Part shown: piece by piece, positions 50,074 through 57,715 of the stretch
Numbering within the stretch: position 1 is the stretch's first letter
Layout: the number at the start of each line of letters is the position of its first letter
DNA from: a virus
IMG/VR virus record: IMGVR_UViG_3300049459_000135
Coordinates: 1-57,715 of that record
Strand: one strand, 5' to 3'
DNA: 57,715 bases
Notes under the pieces: generated by a model
What the model saw: only the letters and a program-made list of their open reading frames with translations
Told to the model about the DNA's origin: nothing
Database searches by the model: none
Position numbers and translations under genes: made by a program

Positions 50074-50763
50074 CGACGTAGATGTCCTTTAGTATGGGCG
50101 GAACTTCCGGGTATGGGCCGCGCTTGTCCTCGCTCACGTAGGGTGCGCGAATGTTCCAAACTAACTCGCGATGCTGATAGATGCGCAACGCGCGTTCGCG
50201 CTCGATCGCGAGGTAACACACGAGTACTTCGACCAAAGGCCAGCGCGCGATATCGCGCGCTCGATCGAAATCCGGACCGGCAACCAATCGAACAATTCCG
50301 GTCCACTCGCCGAGGTCTAGGATTCCGCGTTTTCCGGCGCGGTCGGTTTGGCTTCGGGAACGTCTGACGAAAAACTCCGGAAACGATTGTGCCAGTCGAT
50401 CCCTTGCCGAAAAAAACCGAACACGACCTCGATCGTTAATTCATAAACAAGCTCGCGGTCTTTGGCTGTGTCACACCTCGAGATATGTGCGGCCGTTTGT
50501 GCGGCGAGCTCCGGCGTCCAGTCTTGCTCGCCTATGCCCATCGGCAAGAGATAGCCGCTTAACAGCGTCGGCACGATTCCGCATGAAATCGCGGCGGCTT
50601 GCAGTCGCGCCATGTATTGCGCATCTGTTTCGCCGTTGCCCGGTAACACGCGATCTAAGCCACTCTCGCCGAGGCGCCCTAACAGAAAATGGTCGAGCAT
50701 CACGGTTCGCCGGTCCATGTTAATAACCGTGAACGCTCGACCACCCAGCACAATGGAAGACAC
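50066..50763 (-). CDS. Tail assembly chaperone G-T, -1 frameshift product
   Basis: Heptamer T_TTT_TTT (50416-50410) lies exactly in the chaperone gene frame (GGT TTT TTT). A -1 slip there opens a frame to 50066 without a stop: 118 plus 114 codons, 232 residues. The end of the -1 frame (GPDFDRARDIARWPLVEVLV then CYLAIERERA) has no good start of its own (TTG at 50287). Lambda makes gpG and gpGT this way. Confidence 0.7.
50317..50763 (-). CDS. Tail assembly chaperone, gpG-like
   Basis: 148 residues, GTG start directly after the tube TAA. GLDRVLPGNGETDAQYMARL and RELVYELTIEVVFGFFRQGI are helical. In front of the tape measure gene, where such chaperones coat it during tail assembly. Confidence 0.75.
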   Translation of the reverse strand: MSSIVLGGRAFTVINMDRRTVMLDHFLLGRLGESGLDRVLPGNGETDAQYMARLQAAAISCGIVPTLLSGYLLPMGIGEQDWTPELAAQTAAHISRCDTAKDRELVYELTIEVVFGFFRQGIDWHNRFRSFSSDVPEAKPTAPENAES

Positions 50764-51546
50764 TTACGCGGCTTCCGGATACTCGACTTTGTAAAGCTCC
50801 GTGTAACGCGAGTCCTTCAGCATCGTGAACCGTATTCCGACGGCGCCGTATCCGTCTTGAACCAGCGCGTACGCGCCTTCCGGTGTCAGTTGCGCTTTGT
50901 ACGCGGTGACGATTCCTTTCGCGCTTATGCCATCGACGTTCGTGTCATCCGAGAAGAACGTAAACCGCACATAGGAATTAAGGCGGCTCGAGCCAATGAT
51001 TTTGTCGACGCGCTGTTCGCTTGCGTTGAACGTCACGACGATTTCGTCGCCCGTCTCGGCCAGTCCGCCGTCAATAAGCTCGATTCGGCCGCGCTCGGGA
51101 TAGTGCCGATAATCCGTATTGAGCACGAGCGCCTTCGAGCCGTCGGCGATGATGCTCGTGATGGTCGTTCCGAAAAACCCGAGATCGAAGACACCGCCGG
51201 CGACGGCATCGAAAGTTGCGTTTTCTGCGGTCACCGCGTCTTGCGTCAGTTCGGTGAGCGTGCCGAGGAAGTACCGGCGAAGATTCGCCCGCGTGTGCTC
51301 GTCGCACTGGATGACAATCGCCGGTGTTTGCCGCGTGTTGCGACGGTCGAGCAACGGCGCCGCGGCCTCCGTTGAGCTGTATTTTTCCTGTGTTTGAACG
51401 TCGCCCGGCTCGAGCGATACCGACTCAGAATTTCCGAGCGGTAGACCGTCGAAGTTATCCGCCGGCGGCGTGTTGAAGTCCAGCCAATCCGCGACTACGG
51501 CGGCCCCTTTGCCAATCTTTAGATTTCCACCTTGTGCCGGAATCAT
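50764..51546 (-). CDS. Major tail tube protein
   Basis: 260 residues, usual for the family. LDFNTPPADNFDGLPLGNSE, VFDLGFFGTTITSIIADGSK and RYFLGTLTELTQDAVTAENA, with a C-terminal beta part (YVRFTFFSDDTNVDGISAKG). It forms the hexameric rings of the tail tube. The sugar cassette lies directly upstream. Confidence 0.85.
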   Translation of the reverse strand: MIPAQGGNLKIGKGAAVVADWLDFNTPPADNFDGLPLGNSESVSLEPGDVQTQEKYSSTEAAAPLLDRRNTRQTPAIVIQCDEHTRANLRRYFLGTLTELTQDAVTAENATFDAVAGGVFDLGFFGTTITSIIADGSKALVLNTDYRHYPERGRIELIDGGLAETGDEIVVTFNASEQRVDKIIGSSRLNSYVRFTFFSDDTNVDGISAKGIVTAYKAQLTPEGAYALVQDGYGAVGIRFTMLKDSRYTELYKVEYPEAA

Positions 51547-51570
51547 TGTCGCTAGTCTCCTAGTTTGAGG

Positions 51571-52287
51571 TTATCGCCAGTTGTCCCGGACCCACGCATG
51601 CGCGCGCTGGATGTCCGGTTGCCACGGATCGAACTTCCCGTGAAAGAAAACAATTCGCGCGTCAGGCGGAAGACGCCCGCCCTGACGCCGCACTTCGTTG
51701 ATGTACGAATACACGCCGTCGCTTGGCGTAAAGCGCGCCTCGTGTGGTCCGAGCGCGCATGCAATCCATGCTTGATCGCTTCCGATGTAGCCGCGCTGCA
51801 GGCCTTCTCGCGGTGAGCTCCGCGGGTCGAAGCGGTCCCACACCTGGCGCCGGGCGCCGGCGGTCAACAGAATCAAGCTTCCGTTGTATGGCGTCGAGCG
51901 TGCCGTGTCGCCCCACATCACGAAGTCTTCGGGCCGCTCGAGAATCGGCGCGAGGTCATCGCGAATCACGCAATCGAGGTCAAGCGATGCGATTCGCGGC
52001 CCGATAAGGTCGGCCGCTTCCTCTGAAAACATTTTCAGGCGCCGGTAACAGCTTGGATTGCGCGAGCTCGTCGGATTCGGAATATCCGCGTAATCGCTCC
52101 ACAAAGGAACGATACGGACGTCGGCATCAATGCCGGCCGGATCATCCGTGATGCACACGAATTCGTGCGGCTTGCGATAGTGTCGCGCGACCATCGAGCG
52201 CAACACGTTCACGTGCTCGGCCGTGAATGTCGATCGATAACCGGGCGGGCCGCGCCACTTCCAACAACAAATGACTAGGCGCGCCAT
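51571..52287 (-). CDS. Glycosyltransferase-like protein 1
   Basis: 238 residues from ATG 52287. HVNVLRSMVARHYRKPHEFV then CITDDP; a DxD metal motif (DLDC at 103-106), NGSLILLTAGARRQVWDRFD, and IGSDQAWI. This fits a GT8-like fold with UDP-sugar binding. The second copy follows upstream (52275), overlapping by 13 bases. Part of the sugar cassette. Confidence 0.75.
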   Translation of the reverse strand: MARLVICCWKWRGPPGYRSTFTAEHVNVLRSMVARHYRKPHEFVCITDDPAGIDADVRIVPLWSDYADIPNPTSSRNPSCYRRLKMFSEEAADLIGPRIASLDLDCVIRDDLAPILERPEDFVMWGDTARSTPYNGSLILLTAGARRQVWDRFDPRSSPREGLQRGYIGSDQAWIACALGPHEARFTPSDGVYSYINEVRRQGGRLPPDARIVFFHGKFDPWQPDIQRAHAWVRDNWR

Positions 52288-52973
52288 CGTTCGTAAGCCG
52301 CAAACAGGCGCGGCGCGCGCAACTTGCATTCCATGCTCCACGGTTTCAGCGCGCCGGCGAAGAACACCGCGCGCGCGCCTTTCAAGTCGCGTTCGCTTTT
52401 GAGCTCGGAGAACTGCAAGACGCCGTGCTCCGGCCCCCAAGTCGCCGGCGCCGGAATGTGTAACGACATCCACGCTTGATCCGAACCGCCGATACATCGG
52501 CCGTTATGCTTGGCTAACGCGATCATCGCCGGCGAGGTCGCCGGGTCGAATGCGGCCCACACATGCGGATGAACGCCGGCACTTAATAGAAACATGCTTC
52601 CGTTGATCGGCGCACTTTTCCCGCGCACGGCTCTAAAGGGCTCGTCAGTTATGAGCGGCCCGAGCTGCTCGAGCAAGACACAATCGAGGTCGATCGACAG
52701 GATGCGCGCACCGAAGCGTCGCGCCGTTTCCTCATCAAACAAGCGAAGTCGCGCATAACAGTTTTGCATCTTCTTTTGCGTCATCGCCGGCATGTCCCAC
52801 AGCGGCGCCGTTTCACATTCCGTAATGCCGGCGGCGTTGTCAGTCACGCAAATGAGTCGATGCGGCCGGTTGAGATGCGCGCGGAGCATGCGCGCGAATG
52901 TATTGACGTGCTCGGCGTTATAGACGGGGCGCCACCCGCGCCACAGCCAACAGAGGACCGTAAGCTCGCTCAC
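52275..52973 (-). CDS. Glycosyltransferase-like protein 2
   Basis: 232 residues, GTG start at 52973 overlapping the epimerase stop (GTGA). Paralogue of the gene at 51571: VTDNAAG, DLDC (95-98), NGSMFLLSAGVHPHVWAAFD and GGSDQAWM. Two related transferases in a row suggest sequential sugar additions. Confidence 0.75.
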   Translation of the reverse strand: MSELTVLCWLWRGWRPVYNAEHVNTFARMLRAHLNRPHRLICVTDNAAGITECETAPLWDMPAMTQKKMQNCYARLRLFDEETARRFGARILSIDLDCVLLEQLGPLITDEPFRAVRGKSAPINGSMFLLSAGVHPHVWAAFDPATSPAMIALAKHNGRCIGGSDQAWMSLHIPAPATWGPEHGVLQFSELKSERDLKGARAVFFAGALKPWSMECKLRAPRLFAAYERWRA

Positions 52974-53905
52974 ACTTTGCCGGCCGCATAGCGTGGGCCG
53001 AACCACTCAATAAACTTCGCGAGTCCTTCGGAGAGCTTGGTCGACGGGTTGTACCCGATGAGGTCGGCGACTGCGCGACACTCGGCCGTCGGGACGCAGA
53101 AACCTTGCCGCGGTCCGAGGGTTCCGACGCGCACCGCTTGAAGTCCGGCGTATTGCTCGAGCAATTGCAACACGTCATCGAGATCGGCAAGCGCGTCTTC
53201 CGCGACGATTGTCGAGACGACCCAAGGCCGCGGCAAAGGCGCAACCAGAAAACGCACCATGCATTCCACCGCATCGGCGACGTACACGAACGCGGTCTTA
53301 TAGTTGAAGCCGCCCGCGGTTACGTCGATCGTCTGGCCCGCATAAAGCCGGCGCGCCAGTTGATAGATGCCCACATCCGGCCGAATGTATGGCCCGTAGG
53401 TGGAACCGAAACGAAGGCCGACCGTCTCGAGGCCGAATTGTGCGCTGTAGACGTGAGCGCACTTTTCGTTGAAATCCTTCGTCGCGCCGTACATCGAAGT
53501 CGGTAAAACGCCGTCTTGCACGAATGTTGATGAGGCATACAGCACGCGGCGGATGCGCTTCAGTCGCACCGCTTCGAGCATGTTCACAAACGCTGTCAAG
53601 TTGCCTTCGGCATACGAAAGCGCGTGCTCGGTCGTGTGCATGACGCTGTACTGAGCGGCCATGTGCACAAGGTCCGTGAAGTCCAATAGTTCAAACAGCG
53701 TCCGCACCTGGTCGAAGTTCGCGAGGTTCACATCGTATCCCTTGAAGTTTTCAAACTTCGCCAGGTTCTCGATGCGCGCCGCCTTTGGGCTTACGGCTTT
53801 CGTTACCTTGTCGATGCCATAAACAATATGACCCTGCTTTAAGAGCCGCACCGCAAGCGAATAGCCGAGGAATCCATAGGCGCCCGTGATTACGATTTTT
53901 TGCAT
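52970..53905 (-). CDS. NAD-dependent sugar epimerase/dehydratase
   Basis: 311 residues, extended short-chain dehydrogenase. Nucleotide site GAYGFLG (8-14), acidic residue near DKVTK, active-site Ser/Thr in ASSTF (124-128) and Tyr139-x3-Lys143 (YGATK). Converts a nucleotide sugar, as in LPS and O-antigen pathways, probably supplying the cassette transferases. Confidence 0.88.
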   Translation of the reverse strand: MQKIVITGAYGFLGYSLAVRLLKQGHIVYGIDKVTKAVSPKAARIENLAKFENFKGYDVNLANFDQVRTLFELLDFTDLVHMAAQYSVMHTTEHALSYAEGNLTAFVNMLEAVRLKRIRRVLYASSTFVQDGVLPTSMYGATKDFNEKCAHVYSAQFGLETVGLRFGSTYGPYIRPDVGIYQLARRLYAGQTIDVTAGGFNYKTAFVYVADAVECMVRFLVAPLPRPWVVSTIVAEDALADLDDVLQLLEQYAGLQAVRVGTLGPRQGFCVPTAECRAVADLIGYNPSTKLSEGLAKFIEWFGPRYAAGKV

Positions 53906-54789
53906 GCAAATACACCCGCGTCGATTTCATCGCACAGCACGCGCCAGATATCGGCGCCCATGAACGACGTTCCAATAAAAGCGCAACCCGCATAGGCCGG
54001 TTGCTTCCATCCGAGCGTCGTCTCTAAAACCTTCCAGGCGCGCGTATCCAGATCGCGCACTAAATCGATGCCGCACCATTTCGTCTGGGCGCCTGCAAAG
54101 AACTCATTCGCCGCCTCGAGCACGTCGGACGTTTCAGCATCGAGCGTCGTCACCGGTTGGCACCGTCCGGAGCCGGACGCGAACGGCACGTCATCGCGAT
54201 TGTGCCGGCGCAAAATGAGCCGTTGGCGTCCGACCGCAACCACGCGATAGTCGTAATCGTTGCCCGGCAAAAACTTTTGCCATATCACGTAACCGTGTTG
54301 CACGCTGTAGCGCGCTTGAATGCCGTGAGGTCCAAACGCCGCGGCGAGCTCGCGCACCGCTTCTTCGCCTGTGCGAATTAAGCGAACGTTGTGCGAGGCC
54401 GAGCCTTCGGAACTCTTCGACACGAACGGCAGGCCGAGAGAGTCCACGGCAAAGGACGCGAGCCGTTGCGCGTTGTCGAGTGATCGAAAGACCAGCGTCG
54501 GCGGCATCCAATTGGAAAAGGCGATCGATTGCGCAAGCTTGTCGTCGTATAAGCGCAATTGCGTAATGTCCGGAATCAACACAAGCGGCGTGACGTGCAG
54601 GCCTTCAGCCGTTGCTTTCTCGATCCTGATCCGCGGCGGCGTCTGATTCACCCGCATGAACGCATAACCGTCGAAGACATCCACATCCGCCGCACATCGA
54701 AACAGGCGCGCGGTCCACCCGCGGCGCGTTGCTTCGGCGTGCAAATCGCGGCCCCATCCGCCGATATCGTCGAGGCACCATAGGTTCAT
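53890..54789 (-). CDS. ATP-grasp ligase-like protein
   Basis: 299 residues. RimK/ATP-grasp features: LYDDKLAQSIAFSNWMPPTL, LGLPFVSKSSEGSASHNVRL (glycine-rich loop with Lys-Ser), FLPGNDYDYRVVAVG, IDLVRD and KVLETTLGW. Such enzymes link an amino acid or similar group to a carboxylate. Overlaps the epimerase by 16 bases. Confidence 0.75.
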   Translation of the reverse strand: MNLWCLDDIGGWGRDLHAEATRRGWTARLFRCAADVDVFDGYAFMRVNQTPPRIRIEKATAEGLHVTPLVLIPDITQLRLYDDKLAQSIAFSNWMPPTLVFRSLDNAQRLASFAVDSLGLPFVSKSSEGSASHNVRLIRTGEEAVRELAAAFGPHGIQARYSVQHGYVIWQKFLPGNDYDYRVVAVGRQRLILRRHNRDDVPFASGSGRCQPVTTLDAETSDVLEAANEFFAGAQTKWCGIDLVRDLDTRAWKVLETTLGWKQPAYAGCAFIGTSFMGADIWRVLCDEIDAGVFACKKS

Positions 54790-55517
54790 GCGGCGTTCAC
54801 TCGCGGCACGACCGGCCGCGCCTTGTGTTGTTTGAAGAGATTGTCGGCTTCGGAGTTGCGGAGCTCCGCCGTCGCGCCTTTGCGAAACGGCCGCGCAACG
54901 GAGCCGAGCAACACGTCCGTCGTGAACTCCACTAAGCGGCCGGCAACCTCACGCTCTAACATCTCACGCAAGACCGGCCCGGCCAGGCGATCGCGAACGA
55001 CGGTTTCGGATAGCACACTTGCAAGCGGTCCGCCAAAGACGCGGAAGTCTCCGCGGTACGCATTAAAGAACTCGCGCCATCGACCTATATGCACTGCGGG
55101 CGCCTCGCTTTTGCCGGGTGTCGCGGCGGTCGGATTGTGGAAATAGACGGCACCGCTAAAACAATCCATGCCGATAAGAAAAATCGGACGGCAACCCATC
55201 AAGCGCGCGACCCATGCGGCGGCGATTCCGCTATTAGGCTGCGGCGTCTCGAGGATGCGGAAGTCCGCCCACAGGTGGCGCGAGATGAGCGGCACCGCGA
55301 ACGGGCGCAATTGCTTGTCGAGCTTGTCAAGCGCGATCGCGTATTCGCACGGCCGCAATTTGAAGCCGTGCCCGTTCACGGAGATATGAAGCGCATCGAC
55401 GGGCGCGCATTCCATTTCACGAGGCGCGGACGGTCCACCGCCCACGATGACGGCCGCACGGCCCGCGTGCACGCCGATGAGCTCGCGCACCGTGCGATAG
55501 AGCGGCCAAGGGCTCAT
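54786..55517 (-). CDS. MAF/DUF115-like glycosyltransferase-related protein
   Basis: 243 residues. AAVIVGGGPSAPREMECAPV then DALHISVNGHGFKLRPCEYA and NSGIAAAWVARLMGCRPIFL then IGMDCFSG fit the DUF115/MptE-like group, known in flagellin glycosylation (Maf) and in phage genes. The GGGPS near the N-terminus suggests nucleotide binding. First gene of the cassette. Confidence 0.7.
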   Translation of the reverse strand: MSPWPLYRTVRELIGVHAGRAAVIVGGGPSAPREMECAPVDALHISVNGHGFKLRPCEYAIALDKLDKQLRPFAVPLISRHLWADFRILETPQPNSGIAAAWVARLMGCRPIFLIGMDCFSGAVYFHNPTAATPGKSEAPAVHIGRWREFFNAYRGDFRVFGGPLASVLSETVVRDRLAGPVLREMLEREVAGRLVEFTTDVLLGSVARPFRKGATAELRNSEADNLFKQHKARPVVPRVNAA

Positions 55518-55960
55518 TGTTTGGCGGCGAGGTTCGCGCGCTGCGTCTGGTAGGTCACCGTCCACGTGACCGTCGCGGCAATGTAAAAGAGGTCGTGATT
55601 CTGTGTTTCCCATACGGTCGCGGTTTCCTGTATGTCGAAAACGAGACCGCCGAGATTCGAGCCGGCGAGCACTGACACGAGCCACGTCAAAGAAGGTTCC
55701 ACGCTGTCGTCGGCGTCTTCCGGGTCTTCGACCGCATCGACGACTTGCGTTGCAAGCGTGAGCGCACGTTTTGTGACCGCGCCGGAGCGTCCGCCCGGTT
55801 GCGCGTTTTCTTCTTTCACGAAGAAGACGCCGAGCCGTTGTGAGGTCACACGCTGGCCAGGGATAAACCGCCGGCGCGTTGCTTCCGGAACGCCGACCGG
55901 TCGCGCCGTGTTGATTGCCGTGATGAAAGCGTCGCGGATGTCTTGGCGAACGGTGCTCAT
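55514..55960 (-). CDS. Tail terminator protein, gpU-like
   Basis: 148 residues. RQDIRDAFITAINTARPVGV and LTWLVSVLAGSNLGGLVFDI, with a beta-rich C-terminus (FYIAATVTWTVTYQTQRA), fit the gpU position and size. The start overlaps the fibre-like stop by one base. The cassette follows by a 4-base overlap. Confidence 0.65.
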   Translation of the reverse strand: MSTVRQDIRDAFITAINTARPVGVPEATRRRFIPGQRVTSQRLGVFFVKEENAQPGGRSGAVTKRALTLATQVVDAVEDPEDADDSVEPSLTWLVSVLAGSNLGGLVFDIQETATVWETQNHDLFYIAATVTWTVTYQTQRANLAAKQ

Positions 55961-57715
55961 TAGAAACCCATCGCCATAAAGTTGACGACATCCGCGCTTA
56001 CTGTCGTCGCCGAGATGGTGCACGAAGTCGTCGTGCTCGCGGTTTGCGTGAACGTCACCGGCGTTGTGATGTCTTGCGCGTGACACGTCCAGCCATTCGG
56101 CGCCGTGGGCAACGTGATTGTTACGGCACACGTGCCCGTCGTGCCCGAGGCAAACTTGCCCGCGATCGCGCCGCCGACCGTCGCGGAGTTGGAGCAACCC
56201 GACGCCGTAAACTTCGTCCCGCCCGATGACAAGGCGCCGGCGATAACGACTTTTCCGCGCGTGCCCGCGCCCGACGGTGCGCCGCCTCCAAGCGTCACGT
56301 CGGCGCCGTTGCCGGCCGATGCGCCGCCGGCGCCGCCGGTGATAGATATCGCGCCACCCGCGCCACTCGTGCCGCCACCTTGCCCGCCCGCAATCGTGAG
56401 CGGGCCGCCGGTTGCCGTGCCCGTTGCCTGTCCGCCGGTCATCGTGATCGCCGCGCCCGCGGCGTTCGTCCCGCTTGACCCGCCTTGGTCGATGTTCACC
56501 GCGCCCGGAATGCCTGTTCCGGCCGGTGAGCCGCCTTGCACGGTGAGCACGCCGCCGTCGCCGCTGGTCGTGCCACCCTGGCCACCGCGCACCGTGAGCG
56601 GGCCGCCCGTGCCCGTGCTCGCCGTGACATTGCCGCCGGTCACTTGGAAACCAGAAGTCGATACGGCGTTGCGGATTGCGCAACCCTGGCCCGCGTCACC
56701 GCATGTCAACGTGTTAAGCGATGAGTCGTACGCAAAACCGGTATCGGAACCAAACGCACCGCTATTGCGAAATTGAACCTCAGTTCCGGAGCCAGCCGGC
56801 GCCGTAGCGGCGCCGGTCGTGCCGCACGACCATGTGTTCGTCGCGGTCGTATAGTTCAAATGGTTTCCGGCGCTATCGGTGCAGTTCGGCAATGCCTTCG
56901 CAACCCACGCCGTACCACTCGAGACAAGCGTTGTGTCATCCGCCGCGCTTGAAAGATTCGTGCCCCCGTTCGCGAACGCCAGCACACCACTTATTGACGC
57001 ACTGGCAACGTCGACCGGCATCCATGAATAGGTACTAGAGCCGGTGACAGTTAGGACCTTTCCGACAACGCTTGAATTGGCGATCGGTGTAACGGCACTT
57101 GTTCCGTTGCCTTGCAATAGCCCGGTGAGCGTCGCCGCACCCGTGCCCCCTTGCGATACGGTCACCGCTGCATTGGTCGTCAGAATCGTCGACGTCGCAT
57201 TCGGCAACGTAAACGTTTTCGTGCTCGTCGTCGGCCCCGTGAATGCCATAAAAGCATTGCCCGTGCCGCCGTTCGTGCCGGACAGAAGTCCCGTCACCGC
57301 CGATGCGCTCGAGAGATTGACCGCGCCAAATCCGACGGCGGCGCCTGATCGGCGAAACACTTGGTCGTCTGAGCCGGCGACGATAGACGCAAGGTCGGCG
57401 GTCGAGTTGCCCACAACGCCGAGCACGGACAACGCGCTACCTTGTGCGATGTTCGCGAATGCGATGTCGGTCCCGCCCCACGTGCCGGCCGAGATCGTGC
57501 CGAGCGTTGTTAGATTGGTTGAACCGGCCCACGTCGAGAGCGCCGTATTCTCAACGTTCCCCAGGCCTAAATTAGTTCGAGCGCCCGCGGCGGTCGTGTC
57601 ACCCGTGCCACCGTTCGCAACGGCGATCGTTGTCCCGCCCCACGTGCCGGCCGAGATCGTGCCGAGCGTCGTGAGATTCGTTGAACCGGCCCACGTTGAG
57701 AGCGCCGTATTCTCA
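55960..57715 (-). CDS. Secreted fibre-like repeat protein, C-terminal part
   Basis: Continues the reading frame of 609-1 through the circular joint. It contains the last repeat copy (NTALSTWAGSTNLTTLGTI, then GTWGGTDIAFANIAQG), a middle with GTW-like strands and a Gly/Thr-rich stretch of short GGxGG repeats (GGPLTIAGGQGGGTSGAGGA), and a C-terminus with several Cys (CSNSATV, CAVTITLP, CHAQD, CTISATTV). Likely trimeric fibre-like shape. The gene stops at 55960, adjacent to the tail terminator. Confidence 0.8.
   Translation of the reverse strand, partial: ENTALSTWAGSTNLTTLGTISAGTWGGTTIAVANGGTGDTTAAGARTNLGLGNVENTALSTWAGSTNLTTLGTISAGTWGGTDIAFANIAQGSALSVLGVVGNSTADLASIVAGSDDQVFRRSGAAVGFGAVNLSSASAVTGLLSGTNGGTGNAFMAFTGPTTSTKTFTLPNATSTILTTNAAVTVSQGGTGAATLTGLLQGNGTSAVTPIANSSVVGKVLTVTGSSTYSWMPVDVASASISGVLAFANGGTNLSSAADDTTLVSSGTAWVAKALPNCTDSAGNHLNYTTATNTWSCGTTGAATAPAGSGTEVQFRNSGAFGSDTGFAYDSSLNTLTCGDAGQGCAIRNAVSTSGFQVTGGNVTASTGTGGPLTVRGGQGGTTSGDGGVLTVQGGSPAGTGIPGAVNIDQGGSSGTNAAGAAITMTGGQATGTATGGPLTIAGGQGGGTSGAGGAISITGGAGGASAGNGADVTLGGGAPSGAGTRGKVVIAGALSSGGTKFTASGCSNSATVGGAIAGKFASGTTGTCAVTITLPTAPNGWTCHAQDITTPVTFTQTASTTTSCTISATTVSADVVNFMAMGF
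57616..57715. repeat. 100-bp terminal direct repeat (circular joint)
   Basis: Identical to bases 1-100 and, except for one end base, to 163-262. The end of the window continues into the start, so this is a circle or a circularly permuted unit of about 57,615 bp. Because the overlap lies inside the 162-bp repeat, the number of repeat copies at the joint is uncertain. Confidence 0.85.

Noticed and set aside
52287-52497. 70-residue extension of transferase 1
   Set aside because: It lies antisense-like in another frame within the second transferase; the conserved start is MARLVICC at 52287.
56105-56776. Plus-strand open frame, Pro/Ala-rich, 223 aa
   Set aside because: Antisense of the Gly/Thr-rich part of the fibre-like gene.

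Overview
The window looks like a nearly complete, circularly closed genome of a temperate, lambda-like siphophage (or the assembled form of its prophage) from a Gram-negative, probably proteobacterial, host of high GC content. The first 100 bases (1-100) are identical to the last 100 (57616-57715). A single reading frame runs through that joint, and head genes on one side continue into tail genes on the other, so the unit genome is about 57,615 bp. The Gram-negative host is inferred from phage lipoproteins with lipoboxes, Sec signal peptides and a GH108-type endolysin. The DNA terminase, portal, protease, decoration protein and capsid protein are of the lambda type. The tail tip genes (DUF2460, DUF2163, NlpC/P60, large tip protein) are of the type found in gene transfer agents and related siphophages.

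Layout. (1) The immunity region, 15388-16215, is arranged as in lambda: a small Cro-like gene on the minus strand, a repressor gene on the plus strand, and a pair of operator-like palindromes at each end of the repressor gene. (2) The minus-strand early operon, 15351-10975, carries a replication initiator-like gene with internal iterons, a P-like helicase loader candidate, a RuvC-like resolvase and a Q-like late antiterminator, with intrinsic terminators before the initiator gene and after Q. (3) The minus-strand late operon runs 10869-1 and on through the joint to 57715-38186. It carries exported and neck-like proteins, small and large terminase, gpW, portal, protease/scaffold, decoration and capsid proteins, a secreted repeat protein crossing the joint, the tail terminator, a five-gene sugar/ligase cassette, tail tube, tail chaperones with a -1 frameshift, tape measure, tail tip and lysis genes. 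(4) The plus-strand early-left operon, 16263-26763, holds a Bet-type recombinase, a PD-(D/E)XK nuclease, a HerA-like ATPase, an ASCH protein, many small zinc-ribbon proteins, excisionase and integrase, followed by a tRNA 3' fragment that marks the likely attP. (5) The accessory region, 27166-38217, is mostly plus strand: a DNA methyltransferase, a repeated promoter-like element in four copies, a LuxR-type regulator, lipoproteins, two YkgJ-type cysteine-cluster proteins and a Lar-like protein.

How it may work together. The repressor and Cro would compete at the two operator pairs. Escape from repression would start both early operons, the replication module (initiator, loader and iterons inside the initiator gene) would copy the genome, and Q would allow read-through of terminators into a late transcript of roughly 30 kb. 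Integrase and excisionase would act at the tRNA-associated attP.

Most unusual points: the sugar-modification cassette inside the tail operon; operator palindromes that recur at accessory promoters; the four-copy intergenic element; and the secreted fibre-like repeat protein placed between head and tail genes.
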